A stretch of 13,624 nt of DNA. Source: Alphaproteobacteria bacterium (GTDB lineage Bacteria > Pseudomonadota > Alphaproteobacteria > Paracaedibacterales > CAIULA01). Positions within the stretch are counted from its first letter, which is position 1; the number at the start of each line of letters is the position of its first letter. Shown piece after piece: positions 7,845-13,624 of this stretch. The position numbers were made by a program, and so were the translations under genes. The stretch spans positions 1 to 13,624 of the forward strand of contig JAIEMR010000102.1 of NCBI GenBank assembly GCA_019751935.1, given 5' to 3'. The notes beneath the pieces were generated by a model. That model had not been told where the DNA came from and did no database searches. It saw only the letters and a program-made list of their open reading frames with translations.

Positions 7845-9230
7845 CTACATCCAATTCGTTTCATTAGCAACATTACCCAACATCACATGGAGTTGTTTTT
7901 CGATAATTTGCGTGGCTTGAATAAAGGAGAGAATACTATCCATATGCTGGAAGGCACTGTTGCGTCGCACGGTTATTCTTTCTCTAGCTAACCGTAGATA
8001 ATTTAAAAAACGCTCTAAATGACTATCATCAACTTGAATAGCTTTGAGTTGAGCTACACTGTCATGAACAATATCGATGACTTCAAGGATGTATTTATAA
8101 AGAATATCCAAAGCAATCAAATCCGCATATTGATGTACATCAATAGGGGCATAGCCTTTCCGGTAAGCAGTGGTCACATTGAGGATTTTATAAACAGGAA
8201 GTCTTGTTGAATTTAAAAAATCTTTTTCTTCTAGGGTAGGCTCAGCATCTTCATAAATTTTTTGAATTAAGGATTCTAATACTTTATGAACTTTCTTTAA
8301 AAAGGCATGAGCCTCTGGTAGGGCAACCTTCCTTAAGATTGGATTGAGACAATGTTCACTATCACAAGTGTAAACAGGCGTATCCCCTCCATTTAAAAGC
8401 CCATTAATGACATCATCTCGATCGGCATGCCCAGGAAGCGTAAGGACCTCATAGTCGTCTCCATTTTTCCTGGCAATGATGGAACCAACCAATGTTAAAA
8501 ATAGTTGAGCCAAATCCCGCTCTGAACTTAAAAAGGCATTGGATTGTATAGCCTTCCAAGCTAAATTAAATTCACCCACAAACATATCTTTATACCTTGG
8601 ATCAGATCCTTTTGCGCCAAGAATACGGTCTCGATCCCCTTTAGCTCCACATCCTTGCCTTGCCGCTGCCCAATCAGAAAAAGATCCTAAGTTAGCCCCC
8701 ATGGCTTGACATAAGTGTTTGCTTGCTTGATCACTTTTAGGCCATAATCCTCCAAGCATTGTAGCCGCAGTTTCACAACTGTTAATATTGGTTTGATTGA
8801 TTTTAGTAGCAAGAGCATTGAGTTCATTCAAAATGTTATAAATCTGAGGGCTTACCGTTTGAACGGCTAGCATAAAAGCATAAGAAGAAGCACTGGACCC
8901 AATGTTTCGCAGCATATCAATCAGTTGACTGGCACCAATATGAGAAAATCCACCCATCCAAAGATCAATACCGCCACACCCCGCTCTAAATCCAGGCATT
9001 TGCACTGTTGCAGGCTGAGCGTTTCTCACAACGTTTCGAGTGACAAGACTGCCCCCTGAATAATACCCAGCTGTTTGATCTTTATAATAAGCAGGTGTTG
9101 TGACGTTACTGGCCATACCGGCTTCTTTAAAAAACCGCATCATGTCTTCGCCAATACCGGCATGACATGAAAAAGAGCATATAACTAAAGAAACATGAGC
9201 AAGAACAAAAACAAAGGAAAAAAACTTCAT
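7845..9230 (-). CDS. traH: Conjugal transfer pilus assembly protein TraH
   Basis: This 461-residue exported protein is close in size to F TraH (458 aa). A signal peptide covers residues 1-24 (MKFFSFVFVLAHVSLVICSF, then SCHA before GIGED). Family hallmarks follow near the mature N-terminus: NVTTPAYYKDQTAGYYSGGS (42-61), then GCGGIDLWMGGFSHIGASQL (84-103). Six cysteines remain after signal removal. The frame is open far upstream inside traF, but the start at 9230 fits because it gives the signal peptide, has GGGAG seven bases upstream, and overlaps the traF stop as ATGA. In F, TraH is periplasmic or outer-membrane associated and works with TraF, TraW, TraU and TrbB in pilus extension and mating-pair stabilisation. 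Nothing suggests damage. Confidence 0.95.
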   Translation of the reverse strand: MKFFSFVFVLAHVSLVICSFSCHAGIGEDMMRFFKEAGMASNVTTPAYYKDQTAGYYSGGSLVTRNVVRNAQPATVQMPGFRAGCGGIDLWMGGFSHIGASQLIDMLRNIGSSASSYAFMLAVQTVSPQIYNILNELNALATKINQTNINSCETAATMLGGLWPKSDQASKHLCQAMGANLGSFSDWAAARQGCGAKGDRDRILGAKGSDPRYKDMFVGEFNLAWKAIQSNAFLSSERDLAQLFLTLVGSIIARKNGDDYEVLTLPGHADRDDVINGLLNGGDTPVYTCDSEHCLNPILRKVALPEAHAFLKKVHKVLESLIQKIYEDAEPTLEEKDFLNSTRLPVYKILNVTTAYRKGYAPIDVHQYADLIALDILYKYILEVIDIVHDSVAQLKAIQVDDSHLERFLNYLRLARERITVRRNSAFQHMDSILSFIQATQIIEKQLHVMLGNVANETNWM

Positions 9231-10027
9231 TGACTTTCTCCCGAATTCTTTTGCACTAAAGTCATAATCCTCTCTTCCATTTGATCTAAGGAAGTCAGAC
9301 CAATTGCTACAGGCAAGACATGTCCTGTGTTCGGATTCACTGCATAAAGAGAGGGCAAAACCTCGATCTTCCAAGAGGCAAATAATCCATTGTCTGGTTG
9401 TACATCAAAAAACTCTTCTAAAGGCTCCCCATCTTGACTAATCGCGATCACTTCCCAGCCATAAGTTTTTGAAAAGGTCTTTACAATCGGAGCAAACTGA
9501 TGGCAGTAAGGACAATCGCCCCTAAAAAAGAAAAACAATCCATAAGTTTGTGACAAAGCCTTTATTGTCTCTTGAATATGTTTTCTTTCTTCATCAAGAT
9601 AAACATGACGAGCTTTTTGATTCACAGGAGCAACTATGGTGTGGTCAAGAGGAGGGTTTTCATAAACTACTTGCATCCAAGTTTTGGAAAACTTTTCTGA
9701 ACGCCTCATCATATCTTTTTGCATCTCTTGATAAGCTTTTAGATTTTGAGGCGTTGGATTCACCCAAGCTTCTGTTAATCTTCTCTCAAGTTCTTGCCGA
9801 TAGGCTTTAACAAGCTCTGTGGATGTTTTTGGTTTTAAAGGAATACTAGGAGAAGAAGAGGAAAAAGCCTTGGCTTCTGATTTGTTATCTTCGAAAACGT
9901 CTTCTAAAGGTAAAGCTTCATACCAATGCCAGCCTTGAGCTTGTTCCTTAAAAAAGCCTGCATGAAGAGACGTTGCCAAGAGCAGCAAGTTCAAAAGCAA
10001 ACCAAAAAGAGAACTTTTATAAACCAC
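9227..10027 (-). CDS. traF: Conjugal transfer pilus assembly protein TraF, thioredoxin-like with CPYC
   Basis: This 266-residue periplasmic protein is a TraF homologue. It has a signal peptide at 1-23 (ending SLHA before GFF), the family motif GWHWYE at 32-37, and a C-terminal thioredoxin-like domain from about 160 (YGLFFFFRGDCPYCHQFAPI). The CXXC pair is Cys172 and Cys175, and LPSLYAVNP at 224-232 fits the usual cis-proline loop. As I recall it, F TraF has the same fold but lacks the CXXC, so this version may be catalytically active. A role in forming or shuffling disulfides in TraN, TraU or TraH is an inference. The start is GTG at 10027, with GGAG six bases upstream (minus strand, 10037-10034), overlapping the traN end by 11 nt. 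It overlaps traH by 4 nt. Confidence 0.94.
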   Translation of the reverse strand: MVYKSSLFGLLLNLLLLATSLHAGFFKEQAQGWHWYEALPLEDVFEDNKSEAKAFSSSSPSIPLKPKTSTELVKAYRQELERRLTEAWVNPTPQNLKAYQEMQKDMMRRSEKFSKTWMQVVYENPPLDHTIVAPVNQKARHVYLDEERKHIQETIKALSQTYGLFFFFRGDCPYCHQFAPIVKTFSKTYGWEVIAISQDGEPLEEFFDVQPDNGLFASWKIEVLPSLYAVNPNTGHVLPVAIGLTSLDQMEERIMTLVQKNSGESQ

Positions 10028-11717
10028 CGCCTTCTCCTAGATGTAAGGGTTGTTTTTTGGTTCCTGCTTGAATATGCCTTAAGTTGTCTTTGAGTCTTTC
10101 AGCCGTGACCGTTTGAAGACGAGCAGCATTAGGAGCTTTGATTGATGCCATAATCTCTTCAAAGATCTCACTAAAATCAATCCGGCTAAAATCAATGCGA
10201 CTGAGTTCTTCTGGGCGAAGTCCACGGCAAGAGGGTGTTTCTGCTGTTCCCCAGCCAATCCCCAGTTGCGCTCTTCCTTGCTCTTGAATCAGGCGCAAGA
10301 GCTTATTCCCAAAACAGCAGTAACTGGTTTTTTTAGAAAGACACACACCTAAAACCTTTTTGGCACAGTAAGTCCCAACTTGATGGCACAGGTTTTTATC
10401 TTTTAATTGGGCTAAGAGCTTTTCCTCAATGCTGCAAGAAGCCAAATGAAGAGATGTTCCCCATCCTTTCATATTCTGGCAGCAATCCTTAAAGTCGATA
10501 CAATTACGGCTGCATCTTTTGTCTGTTCCCTTAAAGATTTCAAAGTTGCCACTTCGAATATCATTTTGCATTTCTTTAAAGACAGAGAGTTTTGCTATCA
10601 CTTCTAACATCTCGCCATTCGCTTGATAGCTTGAATCCACACAATTCCCCGTAATACAAAAAGGAGACCCCACACCGGCCCTTATGTTTTTTAAAGATCG
10701 CTTAGAAGAAGGGCACTCATACGTTTGCTCCCAAACCACACAAACCCCACTTACAAACTCTTTACATCTTGAGGCTTTTTGAAGGCATCCTTGGGCCCTC
10801 AAAGCAGAACAGGTATTTTTACTGGATCTTTTACACCGGTACGTTTGTCTGAATTGCCAACAGTCTCTTGTCATAGGACGATCTTGAATCATTTTGGTCG
10901 AAGGCCCCTCGGAACAGACCTTATTCACATACTGACAAATCCCTTTATCGGTTAAATCTTCCAAAGCGGCACAATCATCACGCCACTCTTCTTTGGTGAG
11001 TGTGATAATTTCAGGATATTCCTGACGCTGATAGTTCTTAGCGCAAGGCCTATGCCCTCTGAGACATCCTGGATTATTCGGCCCGTGGGAATGCCGCATA
11101 TATCTTAAAGGCTTTCCATGAGAAGGATTTGCTGATCCTCCACGATCGGGATACCAAGGAACATCATACCCACCACAAACCCATGATTCTGTGACATAGC
11201 CAGGGGTTATACTAATTTCTACGATGAGGTTATGGTGACAAGCTTGTTCGATACTATCCCCCGCTTCTTCACAAAGCACAAGAACAGAAGCTCCTTTTTC
11301 TTCTGCTCCCGTTTCCATTTTAACATCTAAGACAGTATGAGGGTCTTTGAGGACTTCATCCCCATTTCGAAGGAGAGGATCGGTATCAGGATCTAGAACA
11401 AACCGTTTCCTTGTCGCTGTTGCCGTTTTTAAGAATTGCCCAGCTTCTGAGGTGTGGGCTTCAGCTAACGCAGCATCACCCATCGTTGCTACATTAAAAG
11501 AACTTTCTTTGGGTCGATCGGTTGCAAAACCAGGAACGACCGATGCATCTGTTCCTCGAGCGGCTCCTTGTACAGACCCTTGAAGAGATCCAGCAAAGTG
11601 TTGCCCCAAAGAATGAGAACTTTCCATAGCCATGCAAGCAGAAGTCAGAAATAGACACACCAAGAAGGGATAAAACCAATAGGCATATGACCAGACAGAA
11701 TAGGAAAGAGCTTTCAT
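10017..11717 (-). CDS. traN: Mating-pair stabilisation outer-membrane protein TraN
   Basis: This 566-residue cysteine-rich exported protein has a signal peptide over about residues 1-30 (hydrophobic core FYPFLVCLFLTSACMA). A variable N-terminal part follows, with GQHFAGSLQGSVQGAARG and a KRFVLDPDTDPLL motif near 105-117. Then comes the large cysteine-rich region. I count 28 cysteines in the mature part, including DCC and YCC pairs. In F, TraN is the outer-membrane adhesin that stabilises mating aggregates, and its cysteines form disulfides. The length is close to F TraN (about 600 aa). The ATG has GGAAGG six bases upstream and overlaps the trbC stop as ATGA, so the two are probably translationally coupled. 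A short tandem duplication lies near the C-terminus. Confidence 0.93.
   Translation of the reverse strand: MKALSYSVWSYAYWFYPFLVCLFLTSACMAMESSHSLGQHFAGSLQGSVQGAARGTDASVVPGFATDRPKESSFNVATMGDAALAEAHTSEAGQFLKTATATRKRFVLDPDTDPLLRNGDEVLKDPHTVLDVKMETGAEEKGASVLVLCEEAGDSIEQACHHNLIVEISITPGYVTESWVCGGYDVPWYPDRGGSANPSHGKPLRYMRHSHGPNNPGCLRGHRPCAKNYQRQEYPEIITLTKEEWRDDCAALEDLTDKGICQYVNKVCSEGPSTKMIQDRPMTRDCWQFRQTYRCKRSSKNTCSALRAQGCLQKASRCKEFVSGVCVVWEQTYECPSSKRSLKNIRAGVGSPFCITGNCVDSSYQANGEMLEVIAKLSVFKEMQNDIRSGNFEIFKGTDKRCSRNCIDFKDCCQNMKGWGTSLHLASCSIEEKLLAQLKDKNLCHQVGTYCAKKVLGVCLSKKTSYCCFGNKLLRLIQEQGRAQLGIGWGTAETPSCRGLRPEELSRIDFSRIDFSEIFEEIMASIKAPNAARLQTVTAERLKDNLRHIQAGTKKQPLHLGEGGGL
10171..10200 (-). repeat. 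15-bp tandem duplication in traN
   Basis: Two adjacent 15-base units (plus strand ctaaaatcaatccgg and ctaaaatcaatgcga) match at 13 of 15 positions. They encode the pentapeptide SRIDF twice in a row near the TraN C-terminus, followed by SEIFEE. This is a small in-frame duplication, probably by slippage. Confidence 0.7.
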
Positions 11718-12280
11718 TCATCACCTTCCTTAAACTTAGTAAGGGCGTAAGCAAGAGTGATGTTGCCGCTGATCTTTTTATAACCAGTTTGGGAAGCTTC
11801 TATAAAAGTCGGTACCACGACAACGTTATACTCTCTGAACAGCAAAGGATCTAAAACAACGCTTTCGCCTAATTCTTTTACAAAAGTTGCCGTTTTCAAA
11901 AAACTGTTGTCAATAAGCCCTCGAATCACAAGGACAGCGTTATGCTTTTTGGCCTCCCCCGCTAAAGCCTTCAAGGTTTCTTTGGGCATACTAAACGAAA
12001 CAAAGATGTAAATCGTAGAATCAGTGTTTGCTTGATTTGTTTCTATCGATTGCTTTGATTTTTGCGGTTTTGGACAACTTAGATTGCTATGATGTGAACA
12101 TCTATTGCCTTTAAATAGGAAATGAGCACTCTTTTTCAGATCTAAAGCCTCTCTCTCGTATTGCCTGATTAGTGATTGGCTTTGCTCTTGGTGTTGCAGT
12201 ACCCAAGCTGTATGGTCTTGAGCCATACCAAAAGGTATTTTTATGATAAACAGGAGGAGAAGAGCTAAAGCAGACAACAA
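11714..12280 (-). CDS. trbC: F-type pilus assembly protein TrbC
   Basis: This periplasmic thioredoxin-fold-like factor of F-type systems is about 188 residues with the start chosen here. The conserved family block is in the C-terminal half: IYIFVSFSMPKETLKALAGE, then AVLVIRGLIDNSFLKT, and a VVVVPTFIEA strand near the end. The ATG at 12349 would overlap traU by 85 nt and put 23 extra residues before the signal peptide. I prefer TTG at 12280, which has GGAGG eight bases upstream (minus strand, 12293-12289). It gives a leader LLSALALLLLFIIKIPFGMA with likely cleavage before QDH, and overlaps the traU end by only 16 nt. The leader lacks the usual basic residue at its start. In F, TrbC is needed for pilus assembly and is associated with TraW. 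No TraW domain is fused here. Confidence 0.88.
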   Translation of the reverse strand: MLSALALLLLFIIKIPFGMAQDHTAWVLQHQEQSQSLIRQYEREALDLKKSAHFLFKGNRCSHHSNLSCPKPQKSKQSIETNQANTDSTIYIFVSFSMPKETLKALAGEAKKHNAVLVIRGLIDNSFLKTATFVKELGESVVLDPLLFREYNVVVVPTFIEASQTGYKKISGNITLAYALTKFKEGDE

Positions 12281-13290
12281 GATCTCTTCCTCCAAATCAA
12301 ATAGCCAAAATCCTCCCCTTGATACGGAAACTCCTTGCCTGATGCCCATAAGGTTTCACTACGGCCTAAAGGATGGCATCCCCCTCGGCCGGTGGATGGA
12401 ATGGGATAAATCATTTGGGTTTTGTATTGTGTCTTTTTGATAATGGGCATGGGATACTTTTGACACTGACCTTCTTTTCCCATATACCCATGCAAAAGCA
12501 GTTCTCGGTGCAACTTGGCCATCATTCGTTGAACAGTGAGAAGACTCGCTTGAACACCCCCAACATGCGCTGAGATAGTTCCCGAAAAGGGATACAATGA
12601 CCCTTGGCATCCCCCACACCAAAACAAGGCATCATTCGGAAATCCACTGGAAGCCAAGGCACAATCAGCCGCACAAGCCCCTTGCGCTATTGGATTGCCA
12701 AACAAAACAGCTTCGGGATTAAGAATAAACGCTGTTTCATCGTCATTCCATAAAGGATCGAGTTCCGTTAAATACGCAACATCAAAACTGGCTCTTTCTA
12801 AACAAGCAAAGTCGCTTAACAATTCAAGCCAGTAAATCACAGGATACACATACCAATGAACTTGATAAAAGCTTCGCCTGAGCCCTCCAGAATGTCCCTT
12901 ATCAGCAACAGTGCCTCTGCCTTGCATCCGGTTACCGCCGGCCAATTGAATTCCACCCATATTAATCAGGCAATAAGGTGTTCGAGTGACATCCACGAGA
13001 CGAGCCGGTTCCCAAAAAGAAACTGGCACTCCTGGCGTTGGAAGATTTAAAGGCGGCCTTGGGCACATACAAACAAAACCAGAAGGATTCGGTGTGTCCT
13101 CAAAACCTCCTCCGCTCACATTGGTACCACCAATAGTCATTGGAAACAAACAAGACCAACAAATATCCGTTAAAGGATTCACAAATCGCCCTTGGCAATT
13201 CGCAAGGGCAGGTTCTAGAAAAAACAGCAAAAAGCTGCTATAAAGGCTTAAATATTTAAAAAACACTCTTCTCTTTAATAGGGTCTTCAA
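12265..13290 (-). CDS. traU: Conjugal transfer pilus assembly protein TraU
   Basis: This periplasmic TraU homologue is highly recognisable. After the signal peptide comes CQGRFVNPLTDICWSCLFP, then FWEPARLVDVTRTPYC, FYQVHWYVYPVIYWLELLSD, DPLWNDDETAFILNPEAVLF, LFWCGGCQGSLYPF, and a C-terminal GEDFGYLIWRKRSCC. I count 15 cysteines. In F, TraU supports DNA transfer and mating-pair stabilisation. The frame runs open to an ATG at 13398, but the signal peptide (KRR, then FLLFFLEPALA before NC) would then be internal. TTG at 13290 gives a 30-residue leader and 341 residues in total, close to F TraU (330). AAGAAGAG lies eight bases upstream. GTG at 13266 is a second option with a shorter leader. No traW appears in the bases upstream within the window, although it would be expected next. 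It is probably the first visible gene of the traU-trbC-traN-traF-traH operon. Confidence 0.92.
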   Translation of the reverse strand: MKTLLKRRVFFKYLSLYSSFLLFFLEPALANCQGRFVNPLTDICWSCLFPMTIGGTNVSGGGFEDTPNPSGFVCMCPRPPLNLPTPGVPVSFWEPARLVDVTRTPYCLINMGGIQLAGGNRMQGRGTVADKGHSGGLRRSFYQVHWYVYPVIYWLELLSDFACLERASFDVAYLTELDPLWNDDETAFILNPEAVLFGNPIAQGACAADCALASSGFPNDALFWCGGCQGSLYPFSGTISAHVGGVQASLLTVQRMMAKLHRELLLHGYMGKEGQCQKYPMPIIKKTQYKTQMIYPIPSTGRGGCHPLGRSETLWASGKEFPYQGEDFGYLIWRKRSCCLL

Positions 13291-13306
13291 TAACGGTACT
13301 CTTCTT

Positions 13307-13549
13307 ATGATCTCTAATCCTTCTGACCTTATACACTTTGTTGGGAATATGGCTCTTATCCTTTGCGTTATCAGCTTAATCGTCCAACAAGCTTGCATAG
13401 GGCTCTTTTCTAAGTTTCCAAAACAGATACCAACCGATATTGAGGATCGATTTTTCTCCTTTTTAAAATTTGTAGTTATTTTTTCAGGGCTTATATCGAT
13501 AGGATCCGCTTTGATTCTTTTCTTTTCCTGGCTGTTCTCTTTTCTATAA
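13307..13549 (+). CDS. Small hypothetical membrane protein divergent from traU
   Basis: This is an unrecognised 80-residue ORF with two strongly hydrophobic segments, about residues 15-34 (MALILCVISLIVQQACIGLF) and 52-79 (FVVIFSGLISIGSALILFFS). A short charged connector (SKFPKQIPTDIEDR) lies between them. It would be a two-helix inner-membrane protein with a hairpin topology. No convincing Shine-Dalgarno precedes the ATG at 13307 or the one at 13349. It overlaps only the discarded 5' extension of traU and reads away from it. The sequence is visibly more AT-rich than traU. It sits where traW would be expected if F order continued. It may be cargo, a small immunity or regulatory protein, or a chance ORF; the topology favours a real gene but the evidence is thin. 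Confidence 0.45.
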   Translation: MISNPSDLIHFVGNMALILCVISLIVQQACIGLFSKFPKQIPTDIEDRFFSFLKFVVIFSGLISIGSALILFFSWLFSFL

Positions 13550-13624
13550 ATGCTCCTGATGAAGAGATTTGCTTCAGCATCAGCTTGTCTCTGTTGGTTA
13601 AAAATACACAGATTAAACGTATAT

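Noticed and set aside
9231..9374. TraH start upstream at 9374
   Set aside because: The frame is open only because it runs through traF in another frame. The ATG at 9230 gives the signal peptide, a ribosome site and an ATGA overlap.
12281..12349. TrbC start at the ATG 12349
   Set aside because: It lies inside the conserved TraU C-terminus, and the extra 23 residues precede the signal peptide. The TTG at 12280 has a strong Shine-Dalgarno.
13291..13398. N-terminal extension of TraU to the ATG at 13398
   Set aside because: It adds 36 hydrophilic residues before an obvious signal peptide, resembles nothing in TraU, and would overlap the divergent small ORF.
13557..13582. Hairpin TGATGAAG/CTTCAGCATCA after the small membrane ORF as a terminator
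   Set aside because: The stem has a three-base bulge and no T-run follows, so a rho-independent terminator is not supported.
1..13624. CRISPR arrays, tRNA or rRNA genes, insertion sequences, att sites or oriT
   Set aside because: I saw no regularly spaced repeats, no tRNA-like cloverleaf, no transposase and no flanking inverted or direct repeats. oriT may lie near the missing 5' part of traA, outside the window.

Overview
The window holds most of the distal half of a conjugative transfer region with an F-type type IV secretion system (T4SS). The minus strand, read from right to left, carries traU, trbC, traN, traF, traH, traG and traD in the canonical F-plasmid order. A plus-strand gene at the left edge is the 3' part of a Ti-type TraA relaxase/helicase, cut by the window edge. 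An F-like mating apparatus combined with a Ti/MobQ-type TraA is the hallmark of the integrative elements of obligate intracellular alphaproteobacteria (the Rickettsiales amplified genetic element, RAGE, and relatives in Holosporales and other amoeba or protist symbionts). Base composition looks moderately AT-rich by eye, less extreme than in Rickettsia or Orientia, so a Holosporales/Paracaedibacter-type host is my guess. That placement is inference; no taxonomic marker gene is present.

Layout. 1-1610 (+): C-terminal part of TraA. 1450-3420 (-): coupling ATPase TraD, whose 3' end overlaps the TraA 3' end tail to tail by 161 nt. 3421-3630: divergent spacer with a plausible plus-strand promoter. 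3631-4302 (+): an unrecognised four-helix membrane protein gene lodged between traD and traG, where the F plasmid carries its entry-exclusion gene traS. 4309-7689 (-): TraG. 7690-7844: a 155-nt spacer with no convincing gene. 7845-13290 (-): traH, traF, traN, trbC and traU, tightly packed with overlaps of 4, 11, 4 and 16 nt, which suggests one translationally coupled operon. 13307-13549 (+): a small two-helix membrane protein ORF divergent from traU. 13550-13624: nothing recognisable.

How it works together. In F-type systems TraU and TrbC are periplasmic factors of pilus assembly, TraN is the outer-membrane mating-pair stabiliser, and TraF and TraH are periplasmic factors in pilus extension. 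TraG spans the inner membrane and acts in pilus assembly and mating-pair stabilisation, TraD hands the DNA to the channel, and TraA nicks and unwinds it. Every tra gene here appears intact except TraA, which is only cut by the window edge. I see no frameshift or internal stop, so this part of the machinery looks functional. TraU, TraN and TraH are cysteine-containing exported proteins, and this TraF keeps a CPYC redox motif.

The main novelty candidates are the two plus-strand membrane protein genes set against the tra operon (the first a positional candidate for an exclusion or immunity factor), the 161-nt convergent coding overlap of traA and traD, and the redox-competent TraF.
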